NCBI GenBank assembly: GCA_946557105.1
Contig: CAMNSZ010000008.1
Span: 52,083 to 116,082 of the forward strand
Length of the DNA: 64,000 bases
Source of the DNA: an uncultured Lachnospiraceae bacterium
GTDB taxonomy: Bacteria > Bacillota > Clostridia > Lachnospirales > Lachnospiraceae
Direction of reading: 5' to 3'
The notes beneath the pieces are model-generated. The model was not told the origin of the DNA. It did no database searches and saw nothing but the letters and a program-made list of their open reading frames with translations. Positions 28,692 through 39,000 of this stretch are shown in pieces. The first letter of the stretch is position 1; each line of letters begins with the position of its first letter. Made by a program: the position numbers and the translations under genes.

Positions 28692-30443
28692 ATGATAGGA
28701 ATAGATTTGGGAACCACAAACAGTTTGGTTTGTGTGTGGGATGAAGAAGGCGATGAGCATAAAGTACGTCTGCTGAAGAACCGTTTTGGAGACGATATGA
28801 CCCCCTCTATAGTCAGCTTTGACAGCGACGGCTCCGTTTATGTCGGTAAGACGGCAAGGGAGCGTCTGGTGACACATCCGGAGGTAACCTTTAAGGAATT
28901 CAAGCGGAACATGGGCTTGGATGTCACATATAAGGCATATGGAAGGAAATATACCCCGGAGGAGTTATCGGCAATGGTTTTAAGGCAGTTAAAAGAAGAT
29001 GCCGAATTTGAGCTGGGGCATTCCGTGGAGGAAGCCGTTATCAGTGTGCCCGCATATTTTAATGATAAACAGCGTGCCGCAACAAGGAATGCCGGACTGC
29101 TTGCCGGGCTTAAGGTAGAGCGTCTGATAAACGAGCCGTCTGCCGCTGCATTGTCGTATCATGTGGATAATTATGATGAAAGCGAGATGTTTATAGTATT
29201 TGATTTTGGAGGCGGTACATTGGATGCGTCCTTGGTGGATGCGTTTGACAATATTATCGAAATACAGTCCATTGCAGGTGACAACAGGCTGGGAGGAAAG
29301 GATTTTAACACGCTGATAGCATATGATTTTTGCGCTCGAAATCAAATTGTATGGGAGGAATTATCTTTACAGACAAAAGAAATCCTGCTGCGGGAGGCGG
29401 AGCAAATCAAAATCAGGCTGACCGGTGAAGAACTGTCTTGCGCCCGGATACGGATTGACGGGAAGGAATATAATTATGATCTGGATAATCAGAGCCTGAT
29501 CAATCTTGCATCCGAACTTTTCGGAAAAATACAGAAGGTTTTAAACAGGCTGATGAATAATGCGTCGGTTGCGGTAGAGGATATATCAAAGGTTATCATG
29601 GTGGGAGGTTCCTCAAAAATGCCTATAGTCCGCCAGTTTATTTCCCGACTTTTTGAGGGGAGAATCAGTGACGGCGGTAATCAGGATGTGATTGTCTGTC
29701 AGGGAACGGGTATCCTATGCGGTATCAGGGAACGGAAAAGCGAAATAAAAGATATTGTGCTTTCGGATATATGCCCCTTTACCTTGGGGATTGAAGTGGT
29801 GAATGATGTTATGTCACCTATCATTTCCAAAAATCAGGTGCTTCCCTGCAGTCATGTAAAAAAATTTACTACAGTGAATGATAATCAAAGGGTTATCTGT
29901 TGGCATGTCTATCAGGGTGAAAACCATAAGGCTTCCCTTAATCTTTCGCTCGCCGAATTCGAGATGAAAATCCCTCCCAAGCCTAAGGGAGAGGTATCGG
30001 TAGAGGTACGGTTTTCTTATGATATCAACGGACTATTTGACATTGACGTTTATTGTCCGGCAACGGGAGAGCGTATCCACAGAGAGCTGGGCGCGACGGC
30101 TGGGATGTCTCCTGAGGAAATTGCGGCGGGCAGGGCGGCATTGGAAAAAATGAAAATTCATCCCCGGGATATTGAAAAGAACAGGTGCATATTGGAGCGT
30201 GCGGAGGCCCTGTATATTGAATGTAACGAAGAACAGCAGGCATTTTTGGCGCAAGCCATCAAGCGTTTTCAGACTGCGCTGGATAAGCAGCAGATTTCCG
30301 TTGCAGAACGAGCTTACAGAATGTTTCAGGTTCAATTGTCCATGGTCGAGGCGTCTATGTTCCGTTTTAATGTCTTTGACCGACAAAAATGGAACGAGAC
30401 CTTTGAAGACGATGAAGAATATGAAGAGGGAACGGAGGAGTGA
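28692..30443 (+). CDS. Hsp70-family chaperone, HscC-like
   Basis: 583 residues, shorter than DnaK. The actin-like ATPase is intact: IGIDLGTTNSLVCVWDEEG, VISVPAYFNDKQRAATRNAG, NEPSAAAL, FDFGGGTLDASLV and MVGGSSKMP. The substrate domain starts near residue 365 (LSDICPFTLGIEVV) and the lid is short, ending in an acidic tail (FEDDEEYEEGTEE). Length and gene context, with a J-domain protein four bases downstream and no grpE, point to an HscC-type specialised chaperone rather than the housekeeping DnaK. Confidence 0.88.
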   Translation: MIGIDLGTTNSLVCVWDEEGDEHKVRLLKNRFGDDMTPSIVSFDSDGSVYVGKTARERLVTHPEVTFKEFKRNMGLDVTYKAYGRKYTPEELSAMVLRQLKEDAEFELGHSVEEAVISVPAYFNDKQRAATRNAGLLAGLKVERLINEPSAAALSYHVDNYDESEMFIVFDFGGGTLDASLVDAFDNIIEIQSIAGDNRLGGKDFNTLIAYDFCARNQIVWEELSLQTKEILLREAEQIKIRLTGEELSCARIRIDGKEYNYDLDNQSLINLASELFGKIQKVLNRLMNNASVAVEDISKVIMVGGSSKMPIVRQFISRLFEGRISDGGNQDVIVCQGTGILCGIRERKSEIKDIVLSDICPFTLGIEVVNDVMSPIISKNQVLPCSHVKKFTTVNDNQRVICWHVYQGENHKASLNLSLAEFEMKIPPKPKGEVSVEVRFSYDINGLFDIDVYCPATGERIHRELGATAGMSPEEIAAGRAALEKMKIHPRDIEKNRCILERAEALYIECNEEQQAFLAQAIKRFQTALDKQQISVAERAYRMFQVQLSMVEASMFRFNVFDRQKWNETFEDDEEYEEGTEE

Positions 30444-30446
30444 TAA

Positions 30447-31805
30447 ATGCCGCGGAATATGTGGGAGTGGCTGGGGATTGAAGAAACTAAGGACAAGACT
30501 CTTATCAAAAAGGCTTATGCACAGCAGTCAAAAAAGTATCATCCCGAGGATTACCCTAAGGAGGCGCAGAGGCTCCGTGAAGCTTATAAAAAAGCAATGG
30601 CTCTGGCTTCGGCAAATAAGGCGGCGTGCGAAACAGGGGAAGAAGCCTTTTCTGTGGAGAGTTATCTGGATATTCTTCATGCCGACATTTCCTCTGATGA
30701 AAAACAGGAAGGCTTCACGTATAGCCATCAGGAAAGTTCAAAAAAGGGGGAGGGGCAGGCTTCGGATGGGGAAGGCTATCTCTATAGTCCGTTTCCGGAT
30801 TCATACGCCGGTGAGGAGAAAAAGGAGACTGGATCTGAGGTTGCAAAGACAGGTTATCGGTATTCCCCCGACGCAGGGAATAAGGTTCAGGACAGGGATA
30901 AAAAATCTTCATATGATTACAATACCTCTCATTTGGCTCTAAACAAGGCGGAGCGTGTATTCAGGCTGGCGGGTCAGCTGGTATTTCTCCATGAGAGCTC
31001 GGAATATCGTGGAGTTCCTAAAGTATGGAGGATGGTGCTTGAAAATTACACCGAACAGGAGGATTTTAAGGATCCTTTTGTAATCGCGGAGCTTGTTTTC
31101 GTGATAGAGCAGATGCCGTATCTGGAAGAACCTGTTTGGAGCCTGCTGCAGACTATGCTGTTTCGTTACAGTGATAATAGTGCAACATGGATGCGGCTTA
31201 AAGACCGTCTTCGTGCCGCACAGCAGGCAATAGATATCCGGCTGCTGGAGCAGGTGAACAGGAATGCCTCCAAACAATTTACGGCTTCTTTGCTGCTTAA
31301 GGTGGCAGGGGAATTATATGGAACAGACAGCGGTCAATATAAAAAATATCGCTTTAAAGCCTTTTGTATTACATCCGCAATTATGATTCCGGCGGTTCTT
31401 TTTCTTTTATTGGCAGTTGCGGTCAATATAGATTTAGGTAAGCGGCAGGAAAAAAAGGAACAGCAGGAAATTATTGATAGCATGCGTAAGGAAGTAGGTT
31501 TGGCGAAAAGCGCTCAAGAACAGAGGGAGAGGAGGCAGAAGATATCTGGGGCTGCCTTTATTGTCGAAAACTTTCGGGAAATATATACAGAAGATGAGCC
31601 CTATGAGATAGACTTAAATAATGACGGACGGACAGATCATGTATATTATGATCGGAAAAGGGGCTTTTTTATGGTAGAACTGTATGATTCCTCAAAGGAT
31701 ACATATGTTTTGTACGGAACCGTGGATCAATTTTTAGAAGTAAATCCCGATATGTATTATGAGGGATTTATGGCGTATTTTGTCGGTGACGCCATAATGC
31801 AATAG
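30447..31805 (+). CDS. Membrane J-domain protein with HPE motif
   Basis: 452 residues. The first 55 are a J-domain (MWEWLGIEETKDKTLIKKAY, YPKEAQRLREAYKKAM), but the Hsp70-activating HPD reads HPE (bases 30541-30549). A low-complexity, acidic linker follows, then a helical region (160-300), one membrane helix near residues 305-328, a coiled segment and an extracytoplasmic or periplasm-side tail with the Ca-binding-like DLNNDGRTDHVYYDR. It follows the Hsp70 gene by three bases, so the two form an operon and very likely a dedicated chaperone pair at the membrane. Confidence 0.8.
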   Translation: MPRNMWEWLGIEETKDKTLIKKAYAQQSKKYHPEDYPKEAQRLREAYKKAMALASANKAACETGEEAFSVESYLDILHADISSDEKQEGFTYSHQESSKKGEGQASDGEGYLYSPFPDSYAGEEKKETGSEVAKTGYRYSPDAGNKVQDRDKKSSYDYNTSHLALNKAERVFRLAGQLVFLHESSEYRGVPKVWRMVLENYTEQEDFKDPFVIAELVFVIEQMPYLEEPVWSLLQTMLFRYSDNSATWMRLKDRLRAAQQAIDIRLLEQVNRNASKQFTASLLLKVAGELYGTDSGQYKKYRFKAFCITSAIMIPAVLFLLLAVAVNIDLGKRQEKKEQQEIIDSMRKEVGLAKSAQEQRERRQKISGAAFIVENFREIYTEDEPYEIDLNNDGRTDHVYYDRKRGFFMVELYDSSKDTYVLYGTVDQFLEVNPDMYYEGFMAYFVGDAIMQ

Positions 31806-31916
31806 AGTAAGGAAAGGAGGTTTTTTAGCAAGATGTGGTGATTCTTGCCTTGTTTTTATACAAAAAATGGTATATAATATATATTATATCGTAATGTCGC
31901 TGCGAAAGGAAATGAT

Positions 31917-33194
31917 ATGTCAGATAAATATAAAGGAAAAATCACAATTATTTTACAAGCCATCAGCATAATTCCTTTGCTGTTGTTTGGCATTATTCTT
32001 ATGCTTCTCGCATCGCATCAGTTTACAAAAGCCATGTATGGACAGGTTGAGGAGGAGCTTCGTAATGTTGCCCATAATTTGGAGACTATGTTTGAATTGA
32101 TATATCCGGGGGATTACAAGCTTGTGGGAGATGACGATTATCGGCTTTATAAGGGTAAGGCTGATATTACCTTTGATTACAGTCTGATTGACCGCGTCAA
32201 GGAAGACACGGGTCTGGAGATAACCCTGTTTTATCGTACTACCCGTATTCTGACTACGTTTTATAATTCTTCAAACAATAGGATTGCAGGCACCACTGCG
32301 CCGGAGGCCGTGATTAAGGACGTATTTGAAGGGGATAAAGCCTGCTTCTATACGGATACAATAATCAACGGTTCCGATTATTTCTCTTATTACATACCCT
32401 TGCATGATTCCGAAGGAAATATTACCGGCATGCTTTTTGTGGGAAAACCCAGCCGAAATGTAAATGAAGCTATACAACAATCCATATATCCGCTGATAAT
32501 AGCAGATATACTTGTAATGCTTATTATTGCCATGGGTATTTTCTATTACACAAAAAGGTTTTCTGCGACCCTTCTTAAGATTCATGGCTTCCTGTCGGAT
32601 GTATCCACCGGAAATCTCGGTACTTGTCTGGACGACAGCGTGCTGAAGCGCAATGACGAGCTGGGAGATATCGGACGCTCTGCCTTGAGCATGCAGCGCT
32701 CCCTGCGCCACATGGTAGAGCAGGACGCCCTGACGGAGCTGTTTAACCGTCGTTACGCAAACAGAATGCTTATGCAGATATTGGACAAGGCCGCCAAACA
32801 GCAGCAGCCCTTCTCACTCGCTATAGGCGATATTGATTTTTTTAAGCGGGTAAACGATACCTATGGGCATGAATGCGGCGACGTGGTGCTAAAAAGGGTG
32901 GCGGACATGATGCGGGAACACATGGAATCATTGGGCTTTGCGGCACGTTGGGGCGGGGAAGAATTTCTTTTGGTGTTTGACCATATGAACGCTTGCGACG
33001 CTTTTGAAAGCCTCCGATATTTATTGGAAGGCATCCGCAGCCTAGAGGTGGCTTATCACGGGGAAACAATACGGATTACAATGACCTTTGGTTTGGCAGA
33101 CGGTGACAGCGCCGATATTCAGCAGCTGCTCAAGACGGCTGACGGTAAGCTTTATCGGGGTAAGAGTAATGGCAGGAATCAAATTGTTTTATAA
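31917..33194 (+). CDS. Diguanylate cyclase with Cache-like sensor
   Basis: 425 residues. Two membrane helices (about 10-32 and 190-212) flank an extracellular single-Cache-type sensor with TGLEITLFYRTTRILTTFYN. A HAMP-like linker leads to a GGDEF domain: DALTELFNRRYANRM, IGDIDFFKRVNDTYGHECGD and active site RWGGEEF. The RxxD inhibitory site five residues before GGEEF is absent (FAAR precedes it), so product inhibition by c-di-GMP is not expected at that site. AAAGGAAATG precedes the start. Confidence 0.92.
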   Translation: MSDKYKGKITIILQAISIIPLLLFGIILMLLASHQFTKAMYGQVEEELRNVAHNLETMFELIYPGDYKLVGDDDYRLYKGKADITFDYSLIDRVKEDTGLEITLFYRTTRILTTFYNSSNNRIAGTTAPEAVIKDVFEGDKACFYTDTIINGSDYFSYYIPLHDSEGNITGMLFVGKPSRNVNEAIQQSIYPLIIADILVMLIIAMGIFYYTKRFSATLLKIHGFLSDVSTGNLGTCLDDSVLKRNDELGDIGRSALSMQRSLRHMVEQDALTELFNRRYANRMLMQILDKAAKQQQPFSLAIGDIDFFKRVNDTYGHECGDVVLKRVADMMREHMESLGFAARWGGEEFLLVFDHMNACDAFESLRYLLEGIRSLEVAYHGETIRITMTFGLADGDSADIQQLLKTADGKLYRGKSNGRNQIVL

Positions 33195-33351
33195 TGTATT
33201 CGTCAGGGCTTGCTTTTTTTTGCCTGTTGGTATATGATTACATTTAATTTACAGCTGTCTTGTCAGTAGGCGGCATAGAATTATAAAGTACACGTCCGAT
33301 TGTCAGGCATGGGCAGTGTGCCGATAAAATATCGGCAGAATGAGAGGAAGC

Positions 33352-34806
33352 ATGGACAGACAAAATTTAACCTTAATGACGGATCTTTATGAATTAACTA
33401 TGATGCAGGGCTATTTCAAAAATAAGGATCGCAACGAAACGGTAATTTTTGACGCTTTTTACCGTAGCAACCCCTGCGATGGCGGGTATTCCATTTCCGC
33501 CGGTCTTGAGCAGGTTATTCAATTTATTAAGGAGCTGCACTTTGAGAAGGAGGATATTGATTATTTAGCCTCCCTTGGTATTTTTCAGGCAGATTTCCTT
33601 GATTATTTAAAGGACTTTAAATTTTCCGGAGATATATATGCCATTCCCGAGGGAACGGTTATGTTCCCCAGAGAACCGATTATCAAGGTAATTGCGCCCA
33701 TTATGGAGGCTCAGCTGGTCGAGACCGCGCTTTTAAACATTATTAACCATCAAAGTCTGATTGCCACCAAGGCGGCAAGAGTGTGTTATGCAGCCAGAGG
33801 CGACGGAATCATGGAATTCGGCCTTAGACGCGCGCAGGGACCCGACGCGGGAACCTACGGTGCAAGGGCGGCAATGATTGGCGGCTGTATCGGAACAAGC
33901 AATGTCCTTGCAGGTCAGCTTTTTGACGTGCCTGTTAAAGGTACTCATGCCCATAGCTGGATTATGAGCTTTCCCGATGAATACACGGCTTTTAAAGCCT
34001 ATGCGGATATGTATCCTACCGCCTGTATTTTGCTGGTGGATACATATGATACCTTGAAATCAGGCGTTCCCAACGCCATCCGCGTCTTTACGGAAATGCG
34101 AGAGGCCGGAGTTCCTCTAACCTTTTACGGAATTCGTCTTGACAGTGGGGATTTGGCTTATTTATCCAAGAAGGCACGTAAAATGTTGGATGCGGCAGGC
34201 TTTCCCGACGCAGTGATTTCCGCTTCAAATGATCTTGACGAATATTTGATTGACAGCCTTAAGGTACAGGGCGCGGCAATCACTTCATGGGGAGTGGGAA
34301 CCAATCTGATCACCTCCAAGGATAATCCGTCCTTCGGCGGCGTGTATAAGCTGGCGGCAATACGCGGCGCCGACGGTGAATTTATTCCTAAGATAAAGCT
34401 GTCCGAAAACACCGAGAAGGTAACAAATCCCGGTAACAAGATGATTTACCGTATCTACGAAAAGGACAGCGGAAAAATCAAAGCGGATCTCATCTGTCTT
34501 GTAGGCGAGGTTTACAAGGAGGAAGATGATTTGCTGTTGTTTGACCCTCAGGAGCCGTGGAAGAAAACAAAGCTGAAGGGCGGAACTTACACCCTTCGTC
34601 CGATTATGCAGCATATTTTCAAGAACGGCGAGTGCATATATACTTCTCCCAAGGTTATGGAAATTCGTGAATACTGCAAAAAAGAGCTGGATACTCTGTG
34701 GGATGAAACGAAGCGTCTGATAAATCCTCATCAGGTATATGTAGATTTATCGAAGAAATTGTATGATATTAAAATAGAGTTATTGGATAAGATGAGTGAA
34801 AAATAA
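33352..34806 (+). CDS. pncB: Nicotinate phosphoribosyltransferase
   Basis: 484 residues. Converts nicotinate and PRPP to nicotinate mononucleotide in NAD salvage. Signatures: LMTDLYELTMMQGYF, GGYSISAGLEQ, EFGLRRAQGPDAG, TSNVLAG and GIRLDSGDLAYLS. The start is ATG 33352, because the in-frame ATG 33340 encodes the ribosome site AGAGGAA itself. Confidence 0.96.
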   Translation: MDRQNLTLMTDLYELTMMQGYFKNKDRNETVIFDAFYRSNPCDGGYSISAGLEQVIQFIKELHFEKEDIDYLASLGIFQADFLDYLKDFKFSGDIYAIPEGTVMFPREPIIKVIAPIMEAQLVETALLNIINHQSLIATKAARVCYAARGDGIMEFGLRRAQGPDAGTYGARAAMIGGCIGTSNVLAGQLFDVPVKGTHAHSWIMSFPDEYTAFKAYADMYPTACILLVDTYDTLKSGVPNAIRVFTEMREAGVPLTFYGIRLDSGDLAYLSKKARKMLDAAGFPDAVISASNDLDEYLIDSLKVQGAAITSWGVGTNLITSKDNPSFGGVYKLAAIRGADGEFIPKIKLSENTEKVTNPGNKMIYRIYEKDSGKIKADLICLVGEVYKEEDDLLLFDPQEPWKKTKLKGGTYTLRPIMQHIFKNGECIYTSPKVMEIREYCKKELDTLWDETKRLINPHQVYVDLSKKLYDIKIELLDKMSEK

Positions 34807-34807
34807 A

Positions 34808-34850
34808 CAAAAACGGATTGGGGCATATTCTTTGCCCTAGTCCGTTTTTG
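34808..34850. terminator. Bidirectional terminator between pncB and spoVT
   Basis: A long stem with CAAAAACGGA at one end and TCCGTTTTTG at the other, plus GGGC/GCCC inside. A-runs and T-runs on both sides let it work for both convergent genes. Confidence 0.88.
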
Positions 34851-34879
34851 TATGAAAATAAGCTTTTTTACAAAGCCTT

Positions 34880-35425
34880 TTATTGCTCCATTTGTCTACC
34901 GAGAAAGCCTGCGGCAGACATTACCAGCTTTTGCTCCACCTCGCCCATTTTTCCCCGGGTGTCATTTTCCAACAAAACCACGCTGCCGATAATGTCTCCC
35001 TCACAGATAATAGGAGCAATAACCTGATGTTGATATTCTTCGTCAACCTCGTCGCAGACGGAGATAAAGTTTCTGTCTCCCTTAGATGCCGTTACCATTT
35101 CGCGATTATTAATTTTTTCCTCCAGCTGTCTGCTCACGGATTTGTTTGCCAGCTGCTTATAGCCTCCCGCTATGGCGACAAATTGGTCTCTGTCGGCAAT
35201 TAACGCGGCGTGACCCGATACCTGAGCCAGACTCTCCGCATATTGCTTTGCAAAGGTAGTCATTTCACCGATAGGAGAGTATTTCTTCAGGATGACCTGA
35301 CCTTCTCTGTCCGTAAAAATTTCCAGAGGGTCGCTTTCTCTGATATGCAGAGTCCTCCTTATCTCCTTTGGAATTACTATTCTGCCTAAATCATCTATAC
35401 GGCGTACAATGCCTGTTGCTTTCAT
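34880..35425 (-). CDS. spoVT: Stage V sporulation protein T
   Basis: 181 residues. The N-terminal AbrB swapped-hairpin domain (MKATGIVRRIDDLGRIVIPK, then EIRRTLHIRESDPLEIF) is joined to a GAF-like domain (about 60-178), the SpoVT architecture. It regulates forespore-specific genes late in sporulation. GGAGG is nine bases before the start. A sigma-G-type promoter at 35467-35495 agrees with the known forespore expression of this gene in Bacillus subtilis. Confidence 0.95.
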   Translation of the reverse strand: MKATGIVRRIDDLGRIVIPKEIRRTLHIRESDPLEIFTDREGQVILKKYSPIGEMTTFAKQYAESLAQVSGHAALIADRDQFVAIAGGYKQLANKSVSRQLEEKINNREMVTASKGDRNFISVCDEVDEEYQHQVIAPIICEGDIIGSVVLLENDTRGKMGEVEQKLVMSAAGFLGRQMEQ

Positions 35426-35466
35426 GTTATTTTTTCCTCCATAAATATCAAAATTGGTTATGGTGT

Positions 35467-35495
35467 TATTATGTGGAAAATGTGTGGAAATATAC
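35467..35495 (-). promoter_or_regulatory. Sigma-G-type promoter of spoVT
   Basis: Minus strand: GTATA (35491-35495), a 17-base spacer, CATAATA (35467-35473). Both match the Bacillus sigma-G pattern GHATR / CATHHTA exactly. Confidence 0.75.
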
Positions 35496-35613
35496 CACGT
35501 CGTTGTTTTACAAATACTTCTTTCCGGAAAAGATATTTGATTTTAAAAGCCGATTATATATGATATGTGGCAGTCAAGCAAACGGGTGGATTGCAGTGTA
35601 TGGTATATTTTAC

Positions 35614-35643
35614 TTGACAATTAAAAATCGGGCGATATATAAT
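35614..35643 (+). promoter_or_regulatory. ileS promoter
   Basis: TTGACA (35614-35619), an 18-base spacer, TATAAT (35638-35643). It drives the T-box leader. The stretch 35426-35613 before it is AT-rich and otherwise empty apart from the spoVT promoter. Confidence 0.8.
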
Positions 35644-35654
35644 ATCTTCAACAT

Positions 35655-35938
35655 AAAAAGGCGTTGACGAAGAGAGTATCTGCTTTTGGAAAGGCAAAGC
35701 GAGTCGGTGAGGGTGGAAGACCGATGCGAGTACGGGAACGGAGAAAATCACTTTCGAGCTGTCAGAACCAAAGGCAACCAGTAGTTCTGAACGGTATCCC
35801 ACCGTTAAGGGGAACCATATAACTTCGGAGTGTTTGTGCGGCGGCAATATCTCGTCCGAAACAGTGCTTGGGAGCGTATGTTGTAAGAGGTGGTTGCGAA
35901 AGCTGTGGCTTCGTCCTGTTGCGGACGAAGCTTTTTTT
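35655..35938 (+). ncRNA. T-box riboswitch, isoleucine-specific
   Basis: The 5' part begins with AGAGAGTA, the conserved base of Stem I. A specifier ATC (Ile) sits at 35747-35749 in AAAATCAC. The T-box antiterminator element GAGGTGGTTGCG carries TGGT at 35891-35894, which complements ACCA, the tRNA end with A as discriminator, right for tRNA-Ile. The terminator is GCTTCGTCC (35908-35916) with GGACGAAGC (35923-35931) and seven T. Uncharged tRNA-Ile should stop termination and raise ileS expression. Confidence 0.9.
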
Positions 35939-36014
35939 GTGCGAATGAGCGAACATCCCATAGGCTTAAGGAATTTTATAATTTGTAGAATAAAAACAGG
36001 AAAGGAAGAGGGCA

Positions 36015-39000
36015 ATGTATAAGCAGGTAGACACTAACTTAAATTTTGTGGAGCGTGAAAAAGCAGTTGAACGGTTCTGGAAGGACAACGACATCTTTAA
36101 AAAGAGCATGGAACACCGAAAGGAGGGAGAGACCTACACCTTTTATGACGGACCGCCAACGGCAAACGGCAAGCCCCATATCGGACATGTGGAGACTCGT
36201 ACCATTAAGGATATGATTCCCAGATACCGTACCATGAAGGGGTATATGGTTCCCCGTAAGGCAGGCTGGGATACTCATGGACTTCCGGTGGAGCTGGAAG
36301 TTGAGAAGCTTTTGGGCTTGGACGGAAAGGAGCAGATTGAGGAATATGGTCTCGATCCTTTTATCTCCAAGTGTAAGGAAAGCGTCTGGAAATATAAGGG
36401 AATGTGGGAGGATTTTTCCGGAACCGTAGGCTTTTGGGCAGATATGGATAATCCTTATGTTACCTATGACGACGATTTTATCGAGTCCGAATGGTGGGCG
36501 CTTAAGACCATTTGGGATAAGGGATTGTTGTATAAGGGCTTTAAGATTGTTCCTTATTGCCCTCGCTGCGGCACGCCGCTGTCCAGCCACGAGGTGGCGC
36601 AGGGCTATAAGGCGGTTAAGGAACGCTCCGCAGTAGTGCGTTTTAAGGTAGCGGAAGAGGACGCCTATTTTTTGGCATGGACAACAACCCCGTGGACGCT
36701 TCCTTCCAATGTGGCGCTTTGTGTGAATCCGGACGAAACCTATGTGAAGGTAAAAGCGGCGGACGGTTATACCTATTATATGGCGCAGGCGCTTTTGGAT
36801 AGGGTGCTTGGAGAGCTCTCCGAGGAAGGAAAGCCTGCGTATGAGATTTTGAATACCTATGTGGGCAAGGATTTGGAATATAAGGAGTACGAGCCGCTTT
36901 TTGCGTGTGCGGGAGAGGCTGCCGCACGGCAGAAAAAGAAAGGTCATTTTGTGACCTGCGACGGCTATGTTACTATGACGGATGGTACGGGTATCGTTCA
37001 TATTGCGCCTGCATTCGGTGAGGATGATGCTCAGGTGGGCAGAAGATATGACCTGCCCTTTGTACAGTTTGTGGACGGTAAGGGTGAGATGACGGCGGAT
37101 ACTCCCTATGCCGGAAAATTTGTGAAGGACGCGGATCCTGAAATCATCAAGGATTTAAATAAGGAAGGAAAGCTGTTCGCGGCGCCTAAGTTTGAGCATG
37201 ACTATCCCTTCTGCTGGCGCTGTGACACTCCGCTTATTTATTATGCGAGGGAGTCATGGTTTATCAAAATGACGGCAGTGCGGGATGATTTGGTGCGCAA
37301 CAATAAGACTATTCATTGGATTCCCGAGTCCATCGGCGAGGGACGCTTCGGCAATTGGCTGGAAAATATTCAGGACTGGGCAGTATCCCGTAACCGTTAT
37401 TGGGGTACTCCGTTAAATATCTGGGAGTGCGAGTGCGGACAGTTACACAGCGTGGGAAGCCGTGAAGAGCTATATCAAATGAGCGGCAACGAGGCGGCAA
37501 AGACCGTTGAATTACATCGTCCCTATATTGATGAGATTACGATTACCTGCCCTCAGTGCGGTAAACAGATGAAAAGAGTGCCGGAGGTAATTGATTGTTG
37601 GTTTGATTCGGGAGCCATGCCCTTTGCACAGCATCATTATCCCTTTGAGAATAAGGAGCTGTTTGAAAAGCAGTTTCCGGCGCAATTTATCTCGGAGGCG
37701 GTTGATCAGACCAGAGGATGGTTTTATTCCCTGCTGGCGGAGTCCACTTTGTTATTCAATAAGGCGCCCTATGAGAACGTTATCGTTTTGGGACTTATTC
37801 AGGACGAAAACGGACAGAAGATGAGTAAGAGCAAGGGAAATGCCGTAGATCCCTTTGAAGCCTTGGAAACCTACGGCGCCGACGCCATCAGATGGTATTT
37901 TTACACCAGCTCCGCTCCATGGCTTCCGAAGCGATTTTCCGGCAAGCTGGTGATGGAGGGGCAGCGTAAATTTATGGGAACCCTGTGGAATACCTATGCC
38001 TTCTATGTGCTTTATGCAAATATCGATAATTTTGACCCAAGCAAATATACGTTGGAGTATGAAAAGCTTCCCGTTATGGATAAGTGGCTTTTGTCCAAGC
38101 TCAATACAGTTGTCGGGGAGGTGGACGAAAACCTTGACAAATACCGTATTCCCGAGGCGGCAAAGGCATTACAGGATTTTGTGGATGAAATGAGCAATTG
38201 GTATGTGAGAAGAAGCCGAGAGCGTTTCTGGGCAAAGGGAATGGAGCAGGATAAGATCAATGCGTATATGACCCTTTACACGGCCTTGGTGACTATTTCC
38301 AAGGCTGCCGCTCCCATGATTCCCTTTATGACGGAGGATATTTACCAGAATCTGGTCAGGAGCGTGAACCCAAATGCCCCGGAGAGCATTCATTTGTGCG
38401 ATTTCCCCGTTGCGGAGAACAGCTATATTGACAAGAAGCTTGAAGAGTCCATGGAGGATGTATTGGCGGCTGTCGTCATGGGGCGCGCCTGCCGTAACGA
38501 GGCGAGTATCAAAAACCGTCAGCCCATTCCGGCAATGTATATTAAGGCGGAATTTGTGCTTGATGATTTCTATAAAAATATTATCAAAGAGGAGCTGAAC
38601 GTTAAGGAGGTTATTTTTACCGATGATGTAAGAGACTTTACCTCCTATACCTTTAAGCCGCAGCTTCGTACGGTAGGACCCAAGTATGGAAAGCAGCTTG
38701 GCGGTATTCAGAAGACATTGGCGGCATTGGACGGTAACAGCGCAATGGATAAGCTCAATGTTGAGGGAGCGCTTACATTTATGGTTGACGGCGTCGAGGT
38801 TGAGTTGTCCAAGGAGGATCTTTTAATAGATATGACCCAGAAGGAGGGCTATGTATCCACTGAGGACAGTAAGATGACGGCGGTTTTGGATACCAACCTG
38901 ACAGAAGCCTTAATTGAAGAGGGCTTTGTATATGAGATTATCAGTAAGATTCAGACAATGCGCAAGGATGCGGGCTTTGAGGTAATGGATCATATCAAGG

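Noticed and set aside
30172..30942. Plus-strand 256-codon frame bridging the Hsp70 and J-protein genes
   Set aside because: Arg/Lys/Trp-rich out-of-frame reading of two well supported genes.
36039..37001. Long minus-strand frame of 320 codons inside ileS
   Set aside because: It lies fully opposite a strongly conserved gene, has no ribosome site or family pattern, and follows from the codon bias of ileS.
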